Assembly: GCA_003963305.1 (NCBI GenBank)
Contig: RXJR01000018.1
Location: forward strand, 221,240-285,239
From: Candidatus Melainabacteria bacterium
GTDB lineage: Bacteria > Cyanobacteriota > Vampirovibrionia > Obscuribacterales > Obscuribacteraceae
DNA length: 64,000 nt
Direction: 5' to 3'
This document shows positions 42,553-51,476 of this stretch, piece after piece. Position 1 is the first letter of the stretch. Each line of letters starts with the position of its first letter. The translations under genes and the position numbers were made by a program. Below the pieces are notes generated by a model. That model saw nothing but the letters and a program-made list of their open reading frames with translations. It made no database searches and was not told the DNA's origin.

Positions 42553-45174
42553 ATGACATCAACCATTAAAGACCATGACCAAGCCCTCATGGAGCGCGCA
42601 AATCATCTTGTGCGTCAGGCTCGGTTGGCGGCTGCCGTCTGGACTCAGTACACGCAGGAGCAGGTTGATGCCATCGTCAAAGCGATGACTGTAGCCGCTA
42701 TTGAGAACGTGCACAAGCTGGCCATCGCTGCTCACGAAGAGACGCGCATGGGCATGATCGAAGACAAAGTCTTGAAGAACTTTGTCGCATCAGAATTTCA
42801 CTACCATCAGATTCGCGACAAGAAGACTGTTGGCATTATTAACGAGTTTCCCGAAGAAAATATTGTGGAAGTCGCCGAACCTGTTGGCGTCATACTTGCC
42901 ATCACGCCTGTGACCAATCCTACTTCGACAGTTATTTTCAAGAGTCTGGCGGCGGCTAAAACAAGAAACAGTGTTATTTTCAGCCCTCATTTGATGGCGG
43001 CAGATTGCAGCAATCTGGCAGCAAAAATTGTTTACGAGGCTGCTCTGGCGGCAGGTGCACCAAAAGGATTCATCACCTGGGTGGAAAAATCGCCCCGGCT
43101 GCGTCGTGAGACGGAGCTGATGATGGTGCATCCGGAAGTAGATTTGATCTTTGCGACGGGTGGAACGCAGTTGGTACGGGCTGCCGCCAGCTCAGGAAAA
43201 CCTGCTCTGGGTGTAGGCTCTGGCAACACGCCGGTTTACATCCACAAATCCGCTTCATACGATTCGACGGCGATGGATGTAATTATCTCCAAGACTTTCG
43301 ACAATGGCACAGAGTGCCCTTCGGAGCAGACTCTCGTCATTGATGCCGAAGTTGCACCAGCTTTGCTCGCTGAGTTTCAGCGCCTCAACTGTCATGTCTG
43401 CAGTCTCGATGAAGTGAAAAAAGTTGCTGATGCCGTGATCGACCCTCGCACCGGCGGCATGAACTACAAGCTGGTTGGTCAGCCTGCTGATTTAATTGCT
43501 GAAAAGGCCGGCATCACCGTCAATCCTAATACGAAGATATTGTTGTGCCCGCTCGAGGGTGATTTGCGGCATCACAAGCTGGCTGTCGAAAAGCTCATGC
43601 CCGTGCTTGGTTTCGTCATCGTCAACTCAGTCGATGAGGGCATCAATCGAGCCCTGGATATCAATTATGCGGGCGGCACCGGTCACACTGCCGGTGTATT
43701 TAGCGAAGACGACAGCGTCATCGAGCGATTTGCCGATGCGATAAACGCAGGCAGAATCATCGTTAATTCGCCCACTTCAATTGGCGGCTTGGGTGGTGTT
43801 TATAACAATCTCAATACGACATTGAGTTTCGGCTGCGGAACCGGCGGCGGCAACATCACTACAGATAATGTCGGCATCAAAAATCTGCTCAACTACAAGC
43901 GTGTGCCGAGACGCAAAAACTATACCCTCACTTTCCAGACGACCAAGAACATTTACATAAACCCCGGCAGTATCGATCATCTTCGCAGCCTCAAGACTAA
44001 GTCTGCCATTGTTATAACCTCGAGGTCCGCTGCTCGCCGTGGACATCTCTCCATGGTTCTGGAAAGACTGCCTGCTGATTGCAAAGTCGACGTCTTTGGA
44101 GACGTTGGTGTTGAGCCGGATATCTCAATAGTGGAAAAGGCTGTCGCTGTCATGCGCCAGAGTCCTGTTGATACTGTCATCGCCCTTGGTGGCGGATCGG
44201 TTCTGGATGCGGCAAAAATAATTCGTCTCTTCTATGACAATCCCGGTCTCAAGTTACAAGAGTTGGCTGTTAACTTCCTCGACTTCAAGCAGAGAATCTC
44301 TGTTTTTCCTCAGGTGGTTCCAACTCAGCTGGTTGCCATTCCGACTACCTCTGGCACAGGTTCAGAAGTGACTCCTTTCGCTGTTTTGAAAGATAATGAA
44401 TCGAAGCGCAAGCTCTCTCTGGTGGATGAATGTTTGTTGCCGAACATCGCCATTATTGATGCCAATCTGACTAAGAGTTTGCCTAAGGAAATAACTGTTG
44501 ATACCGCATTTGATGCGCTCACTCATGCGCTGGAGGCTCTGGCATCAACATTCTCGTCTGATTACACTGACGGGTTGGCACTGGAGGCGATGCGCCTGAT
44601 CTTCGAAGCCTTGCCTGAAACTTTGAAAAACCCAACTCAGGTATTGTGGCGGCATAAATTGCACAACGCTGCTTGCCTGGCCGGCATGGCTATCGGAAAC
44701 GCATCCGTCGGCATCAACCATGCACTTGCTCACAGCCTGGGCGCCATGTTCGATATTCCGCATGGTAAGGCTAATGGTGTCTTTTTGCTTTCGACGCTGG
44801 AATACAACTCCAAAATTCCGCGCAAGTTCATGCCCACCTCGACTTATCCGCTCTGGGTGGCAGATCAGAAGTACGCCCGGGCTGCACAATTCCTCGGTCT
44901 CACCGATGAAGATGCGAAAAATGGCGAAACTCCATCGCGCGAAAAAATGTGTGTCCTTCTAAGACGTGCTGTTTACGATCTGGCTCGTTTAGCCGGGCAA
45001 CCACTTTCTGTTGCTGAGCTAGGGATCCCTCAGGATCAGTATGAACAGCGAATGGTTGAGCTTGTTAGAGGCAGTTTCGAAGATATGAGCATGCGCACAA
45101 ATCCGGCTCTGCCACTGATTCCTGAGGTGCTCAACTTGCTTATGACTGCATATGCGCCGCGGCAACGTCCTTAG
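42553..45174 (+). CDS. adhE: Bifunctional acetaldehyde-CoA/alcohol dehydrogenase
   Basis: 873 residues from the ATG at 42553, which has AAGGA eight bases upstream; the frame also runs back to a TTG at 42523. AdhE turns acetyl-CoA into acetaldehyde and then ethanol, regenerating NAD. The N-terminal half is an aldehyde dehydrogenase with its nucleophile in GTECPSEQ (Cys near 255). The C-terminal half is an iron alcohol dehydrogenase: ALGGGSVLDAAK, AIPTTSGTGSEVTPF, DTAFDALTHALEA and the metal-binding SVGINHALAHSLG and DIPHGKANG. This indicates mixed-acid or ethanol fermentation under low oxygen. Confidence 0.97.
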   Translation: MTSTIKDHDQALMERANHLVRQARLAAAVWTQYTQEQVDAIVKAMTVAAIENVHKLAIAAHEETRMGMIEDKVLKNFVASEFHYHQIRDKKTVGIINEFPEENIVEVAEPVGVILAITPVTNPTSTVIFKSLAAAKTRNSVIFSPHLMAADCSNLAAKIVYEAALAAGAPKGFITWVEKSPRLRRETELMMVHPEVDLIFATGGTQLVRAAASSGKPALGVGSGNTPVYIHKSASYDSTAMDVIISKTFDNGTECPSEQTLVIDAEVAPALLAEFQRLNCHVCSLDEVKKVADAVIDPRTGGMNYKLVGQPADLIAEKAGITVNPNTKILLCPLEGDLRHHKLAVEKLMPVLGFVIVNSVDEGINRALDINYAGGTGHTAGVFSEDDSVIERFADAINAGRIIVNSPTSIGGLGGVYNNLNTTLSFGCGTGGGNITTDNVGIKNLLNYKRVPRRKNYTLTFQTTKNIYINPGSIDHLRSLKTKSAIVITSRSAARRGHLSMVLERLPADCKVDVFGDVGVEPDISIVEKAVAVMRQSPVDTVIALGGGSVLDAAKIIRLFYDNPGLKLQELAVNFLDFKQRISVFPQVVPTQLVAIPTTSGTGSEVTPFAVLKDNESKRKLSLVDECLLPNIAIIDANLTKSLPKEITVDTAFDALTHALEALASTFSSDYTDGLALEAMRLIFEALPETLKNPTQVLWRHKLHNAACLAGMAIGNASVGINHALAHSLGAMFDIPHGKANGVFLLSTLEYNSKIPRKFMPTSTYPLWVADQKYARAAQFLGLTDEDAKNGETPSREKMCVLLRRAVYDLARLAGQPLSVAELGIPQDQYEQRMVELVRGSFEDMSMRTNPALPLIPEVLNLLMTAYAPRQRP

Positions 45175-45237
45175 CGCGCTAGTAATGTTTTGAGCAGTAT
45201 TGTTGAGTTCGAGTGAGATTAAAGAAGGAGTTTAAAG

Positions 45238-45567
45238 ATGAGTGGCGAGAACGCCGAACAAGCCGTAGAGGCGCGACGCAACGAAGTGCTGCAAATTGAA
45301 GGACCACTCGAGCGCGGCATCGATCATATCGATCGAACTTTAGCAACAGGTGTAAATTTAACCCTCGATTTCGCCAACTGCAAATTCATCACAGTTGACG
45401 GTCTGGAATGGCTTGAAGAGCTGCTTCTGCGTTCCGACTCACTTGGCAGTAAAGTGGTGTTCATCAATCTTGTACCGTCGGTCTACAAAGTGTTCAAAGT
45501 CGCTCACATCGATAGTCTCTTACGAGCCTGCGGCGCGCCGAGTCAGCCGACTCAGCCTTACTGTTAA
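45238..45567 (+). CDS. STAS-domain protein
   Basis: 109 residues. The ATG has a strong AAGGAG site. The single domain fits STAS (anti-sigma factor antagonist or MlaB type): NLTLDFANCKFITVDGLEWLEELLLRSDSLGSKVVFINL. In SpoIIAA-type proteins the conserved DSSGL carries the serine phosphorylated by its kinase. Here the matching segment is TVDGL, so an Asp stands where the phosphoserine would be. Regulation by phosphorylation is therefore unlikely, and a permanently on or non-signalling role is inferred. It precedes an ABC exporter by about 200 bases. Confidence 0.82.
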   Translation: MSGENAEQAVEARRNEVLQIEGPLERGIDHIDRTLATGVNLTLDFANCKFITVDGLEWLEELLLRSDSLGSKVVFINLVPSVYKVFKVAHIDSLLRACGAPSQPTQPYC

Positions 45568-45765
45568 TATGAACTTTCTCGATTGCCGTACGTCATTTCT
45601 TTAGACCAATCGATCAGATGCTGTCCCGGGCAGCGCATAATAGAATCTGCTGCACTTGTGCATTAGATCAGTCGGCAGCATGCTGCTTTATGACCTTGGG
45701 TAGGTCGGGTGGTTTTGCCCAGACTCACTCTCGAATATTGGTAACTTTGGATCTCGGACATCGCA

Positions 45766-46794
45766 TTGAACACAAGTGAAATTCGCCAACCGGCGCTGCA
45801 GACAGTTAACCTCACCAAAAAATTTGGTGATAGAACTTCGGTCAACTCGCTCAATCTAAGTGTTTATCCCGGCGAACTTTATGCGTTGCTGGGGGATAAC
45901 GGTGCAGGTAAGACAACCACCATTAATATGCTCACAACTTTGCTCACACCCACATCTGGTGAGTTTTTTATATGTGGATTGAACGGTGTTAAACAGTCTG
46001 AAAAGACCAAAGGTGCTTTTGGGATTGTGTCGCAAGACGTGGCCATTTACAACGAACTGACTGCCTATGAGAATCTGAGCTTTATCGCGGATCTTTATAA
46101 GATTCCAAAAGTTAAAGCCAGGGAGCGCATCAAAATATTATTGGAAGACGCCGGACTCACCGATCGTGCTAACGATCTGGCTGGCAGTTTTTCTGGTGGC
46201 ATGCAGCGCAAACTCACCATTGCCGGTGCTCTGTTGCATGAGCCGAAGGTGTTGTTTATGGACGAGCCTACGGTGGGTCTGGATCCTGCTTCCAGGCGAC
46301 AGATCTGGACTTCGCTGAAGGCTCTGAAAAATCAAGGTGTGGCAGTTCTTTTGACGACGCATTATCTTGAAGAAGCAGAATTGCTCTCGGATCGTATCGG
46401 CATCATCAGGCGCGGAACGCTTGTGGCAGAAGGGACGATTGACGACTTGCGGCATAAGATTCAGGGGATTCGCAGCATCGCGATTCGATTGACTCGTGAT
46501 ATCGATGAAGATCAATTGCTGTCTAAACTGGAAAAGTTGAAAATGAAGTTTCCGGTAGAAGTTAAGCGGGACGTATTGCGCAACACCATATCATTTGCTC
46601 AGCCGCAAGATGGAAAGCTTGTGCGCAGCCTTTACCAGGTGCTGAGCTGGTTGGAAGAAGAGGAAGTTCCATTCTCCAGATTTGCAACGAGCGAACCTAA
46701 TCTTGAGGAAGTTTTTCTTGCCGTTGCTTCTACAAAAGATGACATTGATACTGAAAAGCTTGGTGAGGAAGAAGCCGATGAAGACTTCAATTAA
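45766..46794 (+). CDS. ABC-2 type transporter, ATP-binding protein
   Basis: 342 residues, TTG start. A complete ABC ATPase: Walker A GDNGAGKTT, signature FSGGMQRKL, Walker B VLFMDEPTVGLDP, and the H-loop TTHYLEEAE. The class (DrrA/CcmA-like with a C-terminal extension of about 90 residues) drives ABC-2 exporters. The permease follows after 100 bases, and an MlaC-family protein follows that. The combination points to export or trafficking of a lipid or hydrophobic compound. Substrate unknown. Confidence 0.93.
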   Translation: MNTSEIRQPALQTVNLTKKFGDRTSVNSLNLSVYPGELYALLGDNGAGKTTTINMLTTLLTPTSGEFFICGLNGVKQSEKTKGAFGIVSQDVAIYNELTAYENLSFIADLYKIPKVKARERIKILLEDAGLTDRANDLAGSFSGGMQRKLTIAGALLHEPKVLFMDEPTVGLDPASRRQIWTSLKALKNQGVAVLLTTHYLEEAELLSDRIGIIRRGTLVAEGTIDDLRHKIQGIRSIAIRLTRDIDEDQLLSKLEKLKMKFPVEVKRDVLRNTISFAQPQDGKLVRSLYQVLSWLEEEEVPFSRFATSEPNLEEVFLAVASTKDDIDTEKLGEEEADEDFN

Positions 46795-46819
46795 GCGAAC
46801 GTTTTGTCGACGCAGGGCA

Positions 46820-46883
46820 CAGAGAGCCACGAGATAAGAGCAAAGAGCAAGAGCAGAGAGCAAAGAGAAAAGAGAAAAGAGAT
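46820..46883 (+). repeat. Purine-rich slippage repeat between ATPase and permease genes
   Basis: About 64 bases almost only of A and G with repeated AGAGCAA, AGAGAAA and AAGAG units, in the gap between the exporter genes. It ends about ten bases before the GTG of the permease and is the only purine-rich stretch that could bind the ribosome there. Confidence 0.65.
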
Positions 46884-46894
46884 TAAAATCAAAC

Positions 46895-47938
46895 GTGCGA
46901 CAGATACTGGCTATCATCAATAAGGATATATTGCAGTGGACGAGGCGTCCGCTCTATTTCATTTCGAGCATCTTGCTTGCCGTCTTGATCATCGCCGTGG
47001 TTGGTAACACGCTGTCGGGTGCTACGAGCATTCCCTTTGGTGTATATGATCCTGCCGGCATCAGTGATTTGAGCAAAGGTCTTGAAGATACCCATCAATT
47101 TATTGTTTCCAATTATGATGACCTGGAAAAGGCCAAACAGGATATCACTACAGGCAAAATCGTCGCCCTGGCAAACGTCTCGCAGGACCCGCTTGAGGAT
47201 TCAGTGCAGATTTTGACGGATGGACACAATCCCTTTGTCGACAACCAGATTTCGATGGGGCTTTTGAAGGTCCTGACACAGAAGAATAAAACTCTCAGCA
47301 TCCCGCTTAGGACGTCTGCCTTGTTTCCTCTGAACATTACTTTGAGAGACTTTGTTACGCCCGGATTGGCTGCTTATCTCTGTTATGTTCTTGCGTCCAT
47401 GAATCTTGGATTTTCATGGATTTATGAATGGATGGAGAAGACTTATCGGCAGATTATTCTGGCGCCAAACGGTCTGCAATCTGCCATTATCGCCAAAAGT
47501 TTGACTGTAACGATTGAAGCTTCTGTTGTTTTATGGATCGCCCTCTGCCTGACCGCTCCATTCAGCGGTTTCACTCTTGGCTCTAATTTCGTCGGGCTTG
47601 TCGCCACAACCCTGGTTTCTGTTTTTTCCTTTACTTGTCTGGGACTGGCGGCAGCCTGTTTGCTCAAAACTATTCGCATCTACACGATGACGGTTTCAAT
47701 CGCTGGTGTGGCGCTTATGTTCGCCAGCGGTATCATTATTCCATTAGAGGCGATGCCAAAATGGGAACAATTTTGTGCGCTAGCTCTTCCAATGTATTAC
47801 TCCGCTGACGCCTTTAAAGGCGTGATGTTGGGTATCCCGGCAGATTATTTACGAGATGTCGGTGTTTTGCTGGGATGGGCAGTAATAGGACTGGTTTTCT
47901 CTTCGATACTTCTGTACCAACGCAAAGCCGCACTCTAA
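46895..47938 (+). CDS. ABC-2 type transporter permease
   Basis: 347 residues, GTG start. Membrane plan of ABC-2 permeases: one segment near 18-40 (FISSILLAVLIIAVVGNTL), a periplasmic loop of about 120 residues, then five segments from about 155 to the end, including a typical LMFASGIIIPLEAMPKW before the last two. It forms the channel with the upstream ATPase. The gene after it starts 19 bases later. Confidence 0.9.
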   Translation: MRQILAIINKDILQWTRRPLYFISSILLAVLIIAVVGNTLSGATSIPFGVYDPAGISDLSKGLEDTHQFIVSNYDDLEKAKQDITTGKIVALANVSQDPLEDSVQILTDGHNPFVDNQISMGLLKVLTQKNKTLSIPLRTSALFPLNITLRDFVTPGLAAYLCYVLASMNLGFSWIYEWMEKTYRQIILAPNGLQSAIIAKSLTVTIEASVVLWIALCLTAPFSGFTLGSNFVGLVATTLVSVFSFTCLGLAAACLLKTIRIYTMTVSIAGVALMFASGIIIPLEAMPKWEQFCALALPMYYSADAFKGVMLGIPADYLRDVGVLLGWAVIGLVFSSILLYQRKAAL

Positions 47939-47957
47939 TCGGAAGGAGCTTCAATAA

Positions 47958-48575
47958 ATGCTGAATCGAACGGGCAAACCGGCAGGAGTGTTGGGAGCTA
48001 TGCTTGCCGCCGCCATTGTTTCTGCAAGCCCCGCATCCGCGCTCGAGCCGGCCTTTTTATCCGTTCAAAATATCGTCAATGTTTTCTCCGCGCCTGCAGC
48101 GAACTCGTTCAAGAAGGCGGAAAATTACATCGATTATGACGCAATGTCCCAGCGCTCTCTTGGTTCCTCGCAGTGGTCTAAATTGACTGCCAAGCAGAAA
48201 CATGATTATGTGGCGGCACTGAAATCCTTAATGGAGCAGCGGTATTACCCGCGATGGCATCGGATCTTCTCCCGAGCGAAAGTGGAGTATCTTTCGAAGT
48301 CGACTGATGGCGGCGATCTGCTTGTTAAGACCAATCTGGTCGTAGGCAAAAAGCGAGACGCTATGACCTGGCGGCTTAATGATCACAACGACAAAGTCGT
48401 CAGTCTGGCAATTGGAGAGAAGGATCTTCTTGATCGGTTAACTCATAGGCTACAACCAAAATTAAAGAAAAACGGATTCCAGGCAATGTTGGCTTGGATG
48501 CAGAACCACGCACAAGGTGAGGAGTCGGCAACCCAGACCAGTTCAGCAGAATCAGTGCTGGGTGAGTCTCGCTGA
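47958..48575 (+). CDS. MlaC/Ttg2D-family periplasmic lipid-binding protein
   Basis: 205 residues. A signal peptide (GVLGAMLAAAIVSASPASA) is followed by the MlaC fold: YIDYDAMSQRSLGSSQW, LTAKQKHDYVAALKSLMEQRYYPRW, VKTNLVVGKKRDAMTWRL. MlaC proteins carry phospholipids (or hopanoids, HpnM) across the periplasm, usually paired with an MlaFED transporter. Here the partner is an ABC-2 exporter with no MCE protein nearby. The ribosome site GGAAGGAG is strong. It probably works with the two genes before it, 19 bases apart. Confidence 0.87.
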   Translation: MLNRTGKPAGVLGAMLAAAIVSASPASALEPAFLSVQNIVNVFSAPAANSFKKAENYIDYDAMSQRSLGSSQWSKLTAKQKHDYVAALKSLMEQRYYPRWHRIFSRAKVEYLSKSTDGGDLLVKTNLVVGKKRDAMTWRLNDHNDKVVSLAIGEKDLLDRLTHRLQPKLKKNGFQAMLAWMQNHAQGEESATQTSSAESVLGESR

Positions 48576-48596
48576 TTGACAGTCGGTGCTTCTGGT

Positions 48597-48632
48597 TTGA
48601 CAAATTTGCACTGTCCGCAAAATTTATATTGT
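48597..48632 (+). promoter_or_regulatory. Possible promoter for the ferritin-like gene
   Basis: TTGACA (48597-48602), a good -35, is followed by TATATT (48625-48630) at a longer spacing than normal. TTTGCA (48605-48610) with TATTGT (48627-48632) gives a 16-bp spacer instead. Either could serve the gene starting at 48712. Low confidence because neither pair is ideal. Confidence 0.3.
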
Positions 48633-48711
48633 AGTAACATAGGCAGCATTAGCAGTAAGTGCCGCGCATCTTTAAGCGCTGAATTCTGCCGCAAATAACG
48701 AAGGAGCAAAA

Positions 48712-49263
48712 ATGACAGCAGTAAATGACACTAACGAGTTTGCCGCGGACATCGCAGAAATCAGACGCCGCGCCCGTGAACACATGGAAGATGGACCGGT
48801 GACCAATGCTTATGGTGCAGACCGCATTAAAGTTGTAAAGCTTTTGAACGAGGCTCTGGCGACTGAGCTTGTCTGCGTGCTTCGCTATAAACGCCACCAC
48901 TTCATGGTTCGCGGTATCAATTCTGAGTCTGTAGCAGAAGAGTTTCTCGAACATGCCAACGAAGAGCAAGAGCATGCTGATCAGATTGCTGAGCGCATCA
49001 CGCAACTCAACGGTGAGCCTGATATGAATCCTGATGTTCTCAGCAAGCGAAGTCATGCGCAATATGTCGAAGGCAAGGATACGCTCGATATGATCAAGGA
49101 AAACCTCGTGGCCGAGCGCATAGCTATTGATTCATACAAGCAGATGATTCTCTACATTGGTGAGAAGGATCCGACAACACGACGCTTGCTCGAGTCGATT
49201 CTGGAGAAGGAAGAGGAGCACGCCGATGACATGGCTAACCTCCTCAGTTCGCACAGCAAGTAA
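48712..49263 (+). CDS. Ferritin-like protein (bacterioferritin type)
   Basis: 183 residues with strong GAAGGAG upstream. A four-helix bundle with the two iron-binding patterns of the ferritin-like family: ATELVCVLRYKRHH, then EHANEEQEHADQIAERI, and later ERIAIDSYKQMI and EKEEEHADDMANLL. Each of the latter gives an Glu-x-x-His pair at a di-iron site. The sequence is like the bacterioferritin/Dps-related stress ferritins. It would store iron or detoxify peroxide in the cytoplasm. It lacks a visible haem-binding Met, so haem binding cannot be claimed. Confidence 0.87.
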   Translation: MTAVNDTNEFAADIAEIRRRAREHMEDGPVTNAYGADRIKVVKLLNEALATELVCVLRYKRHHFMVRGINSESVAEEFLEHANEEQEHADQIAERITQLNGEPDMNPDVLSKRSHAQYVEGKDTLDMIKENLVAERIAIDSYKQMILYIGEKDPTTRRLLESILEKEEEHADDMANLLSSHSK

Positions 49264-49380
49264 GGCGCAACATATAGCGGCTTTCCCTCGTTTTCGGTCG
49301 CGGCACTTGCTCGCTTGCCTTTTTGCAGGTTGGCTCGAGCATTGTGCTTGCCGAGCTTCGTTTTTGGGTATTATGGAAAC

Positions 49381-49719
49381 ATGGATAGCATCGCATCAGA
49401 AGAAACGCAAGTATCCGCTCGAGACAACCTCGTGCAGCATTTGCGTTACTACAAGTCCAAGCATCGCAGCAGGGGCTGCAAGATCACGCACATGATCGGT
49501 ATCCCTATGATAGTGCTTGCCTGGTTGAGCCTTCCGTTCAGTCGCAAAGCATTTTTTCAATTGCACACCGGTGGCTGGATTTTGCAATTTATCGGGCACT
49601 TCGTTTTCGAGCATAATAAGCCTGTAATTCTTGAAGTTCGAGATCCAAAAACGGTGGTGTCTGCTCTTATCTTTGTGTGCGAAGAGTGGCGTCGTCTGCT
49701 CAATGGCGAAGATCTCTAA
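49381..49719 (+). CDS. Mpo1-like (DUF962) membrane protein
   Basis: 112 residues from the ATG at 49381; the longer frame starts at 49315 and adds a sequence not expected in the family. DUF962/Mpo1 features are present: HLRYYKSKHRSRGCKITHMIGIPMIVLAWLSLPF and GWILQFIGHFVFEHNKP, with two or three hydrophobic segments and the conserved His residues. The yeast member Mpo1 is an iron-dependent dioxygenase acting on 2-hydroxy fatty acids. The bacterial function is not established. It lies next to the convergent terminator. Confidence 0.82.
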   Translation: MDSIASEETQVSARDNLVQHLRYYKSKHRSRGCKITHMIGIPMIVLAWLSLPFSRKAFFQLHTGGWILQFIGHFVFEHNKPVILEVRDPKTVVSALIFVCEEWRRLLNGEDL

Positions 49720-49726
49720 TGGTAAA

Positions 49727-49754
49727 AGGGAAGAACGCCTGAGCGCCCTTCCCT
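49727..49754. terminator. Hairpin between convergent genes
   Basis: AGGGAAG (49727-49733) pairs with CTTCCCT (49748-49754), enclosing a small inner GC/GC stem. It sits 8 bases after the Mpo1-like stop and before the stop of the opposite-strand gene. No long T run, so it is probably a weak bidirectional terminator. Confidence 0.45.
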
Positions 49755-49775
49755 GCTATGCGGATTTGTTCTCAC

Positions 49776-50558
49776 TTAAACCCGCGATAACGTTTTTCCT
49801 TCCCTTGGTCGCGTTTCGCCATCTGTCATGTCTTTGAAAAGCTTGTGGCGGTGCTTATAAATCAGTACAGCTGCAATCGGAGTGCCGATAGCCACTGCCA
49901 CAGCGGCGATTACAATGGCGAAGAGAATGGTGGCGAGCAAAGCTTTCAATTCCGTCAACTCTTGATGCAACTGCCGTAGCGGTTGAGCTACGCTTTGTAA
50001 GGGCTCCTGTAACTCGTGAAGCGGTTTTTGCAGTTGACGAATCGGCACTTCCAGTTGCCCGATCTGGCTACGCATTCCGGCAATATCACTGCGCACTCCA
50101 TCCATCTTTGTGCCAACCTTGTCCATGCCTGTGCCTACATCGCCAACTTGTTTGGACATCGAGTTGAGTTGTCCCTGCATTGACCCCATGCGATTGTCGA
50201 CGCTATCCATCTTGTTATGCAGTCCAAGCATGGCTGGCTGCAAATTTGAGATCGGTCCGGTCAGCTTCATAATCTGCTTTTGCAGCTGAACAGAATTTTT
50301 TTCCAGGCGCACGACAGGTGCAAGTGCTTTCTTGATGGGATGAAAGCCCTTAATTGGCGGATCGTCGGCCGGCGGTTGGAGATCGCTTGATTTGAGCTTC
50401 TCTTCCTGTGTCTTATCATTGGCGGGGACAGCCTGGGCGGTCTTTTGCTCCGGAGCATCGGCTGCGACGGGCTCAGCCGCATAGGCTGCCGATAAACCGA
50501 TTGAGCTCGCTACTAAAAACGCCGGAAGCAGCGCCTTAAGGGGTTTGTTCGTTGCCAT
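49776..50558 (-). CDS. Exported coiled-coil protein with C-terminal membrane anchor
   Basis: 260 residues. A signal peptide (LLPAFLVASSIGLSAAYA), a disordered acidic linker, then from about 80 to 210 a long coiled coil with heptad spacing (SVDNRMGSMQGQLNSMSKQV, LEVPIRQLQKPLHELQEPLQ), and a final hydrophobic segment (LLATILFAIVIAAVAVAIG) with a basic end. It resembles periplasmic spacer or tether proteins. No known family recognised. It is the last gene on the minus strand after the YbjQ-like block. Confidence 0.72.
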   Translation of the reverse strand: MATNKPLKALLPAFLVASSIGLSAAYAAEPVAADAPEQKTAQAVPANDKTQEEKLKSSDLQPPADDPPIKGFHPIKKALAPVVRLEKNSVQLQKQIMKLTGPISNLQPAMLGLHNKMDSVDNRMGSMQGQLNSMSKQVGDVGTGMDKVGTKMDGVRSDIAGMRSQIGQLEVPIRQLQKPLHELQEPLQSVAQPLRQLHQELTELKALLATILFAIVIAAVAVAIGTPIAAVLIYKHRHKLFKDMTDGETRPREGKTLSRV

Positions 50559-50634
50559 CGTGCATTTACCTCTTCTCTAACCGTGTTGATGACGCGGCTT
50601 GTCAGATTCGGTTCCGGGCAACAGTAGCTATGTT

Positions 50635-51462
50635 TCAATCACTAACAGAGAGTACGAGGCTGGGAGAAGGAATTTGATGATCAGCGCGAATTGGGATTAT
50701 TGCTGTGCCAACGCAGAAAAACTCAATCACATTTGTGCTCCATCCATATGATCCCTCGTGGATGTCGACGCCTACAATTCCTTCTGCTTTCAGGTTCTCA
50801 GCCTCAGTCTGCATTCGTTCCATGGCCAGCTCGCGAGCATCGTATAGTCCTTGAGTGAAATTTGTCATCTCCACATTCTGCCCGACATTCTTGAACCATT
50901 GTCCAAAGGTTTGATGAGCGATGTGGTAGACGCAGTTACCCATGACCATTCCAACCGGTCTGTAACCTGACTTTAGAAGAGTCCAGAAGTCTTGACCTGA
51001 CAAATCGCTCGTGAAAGGTTTGTCGTCGTGCGTGCGAAACGGGCTTCTGCTACCGTTTTTTGCGCTTTCGCGATGGTAGACTGCGGTTCCAAGCGCGACG
51101 AACTCTGCCAGATCCGAGTTCCAGCTCATGTGTTTGACGCGCAGTCTGACGCCGATGACACCATCTGCACCCAGCTCGTATGCTTCTTCTTCCATTCTCG
51201 TCATAGCCAGCTCGCGGGCATGATAGAGAGCTTGTGTGAGTGTTTGCATCTCTTCATTTTTTGTCCACTTCGCCTGCTGAAAGCCGATGTGATAAATGGA
51301 GCTGCCGACGACGAACCCAGCCGGCTCGAAGCCTGCTTCTTTGACCAGCAAAAATTCATTGACTGAGAGATCGCTTGTGAATAGAGTTCGATTGGCACCG
51401 GTGCCCCGCATCTCTTTCAAGCGTTCCTTGGCGTGCTCAGGAATTTCCGGCAAGTCTGGCAT
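50635..51462 (-). CDS. Protein with two YbjQ-like units (A)
   Basis: 275 residues. Two related units of about 110-120 residues, each beginning F-T-S-D-L-S and ending in a YbjQ/DUF74-like half. Unit 1: LFTSDLSVNEFLLVKEAGFEPAG, then ARELAMTRMEEEAYELGADGVIGVRL and EFVALGTAVYH. Unit 2: PFTSDLSGQDFWTLLKSGYRP, then ARELAMERMQTEAENLKAEGIVGVDI and EFFCVGTAI. YbjQ forms a pentameric pore-like shape and is called a putative heavy-metal-binding protein; its function is poorly known. The ribosome site GGGAG is good. It follows the sister gene by 14 bases in the same operon. Confidence 0.85.
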   Translation of the reverse strand: MPDLPEIPEHAKERLKEMRGTGANRTLFTSDLSVNEFLLVKEAGFEPAGFVVGSSIYHIGFQQAKWTKNEEMQTLTQALYHARELAMTRMEEEAYELGADGVIGVRLRVKHMSWNSDLAEFVALGTAVYHRESAKNGSRSPFRTHDDKPFTSDLSGQDFWTLLKSGYRPVGMVMGNCVYHIAHQTFGQWFKNVGQNVEMTNFTQGLYDARELAMERMQTEAENLKAEGIVGVDIHEGSYGWSTNVIEFFCVGTAIIPIRADHQIPSPSLVLSVSD

Positions 51463-51476
51463 AACATTCTCCCAAA

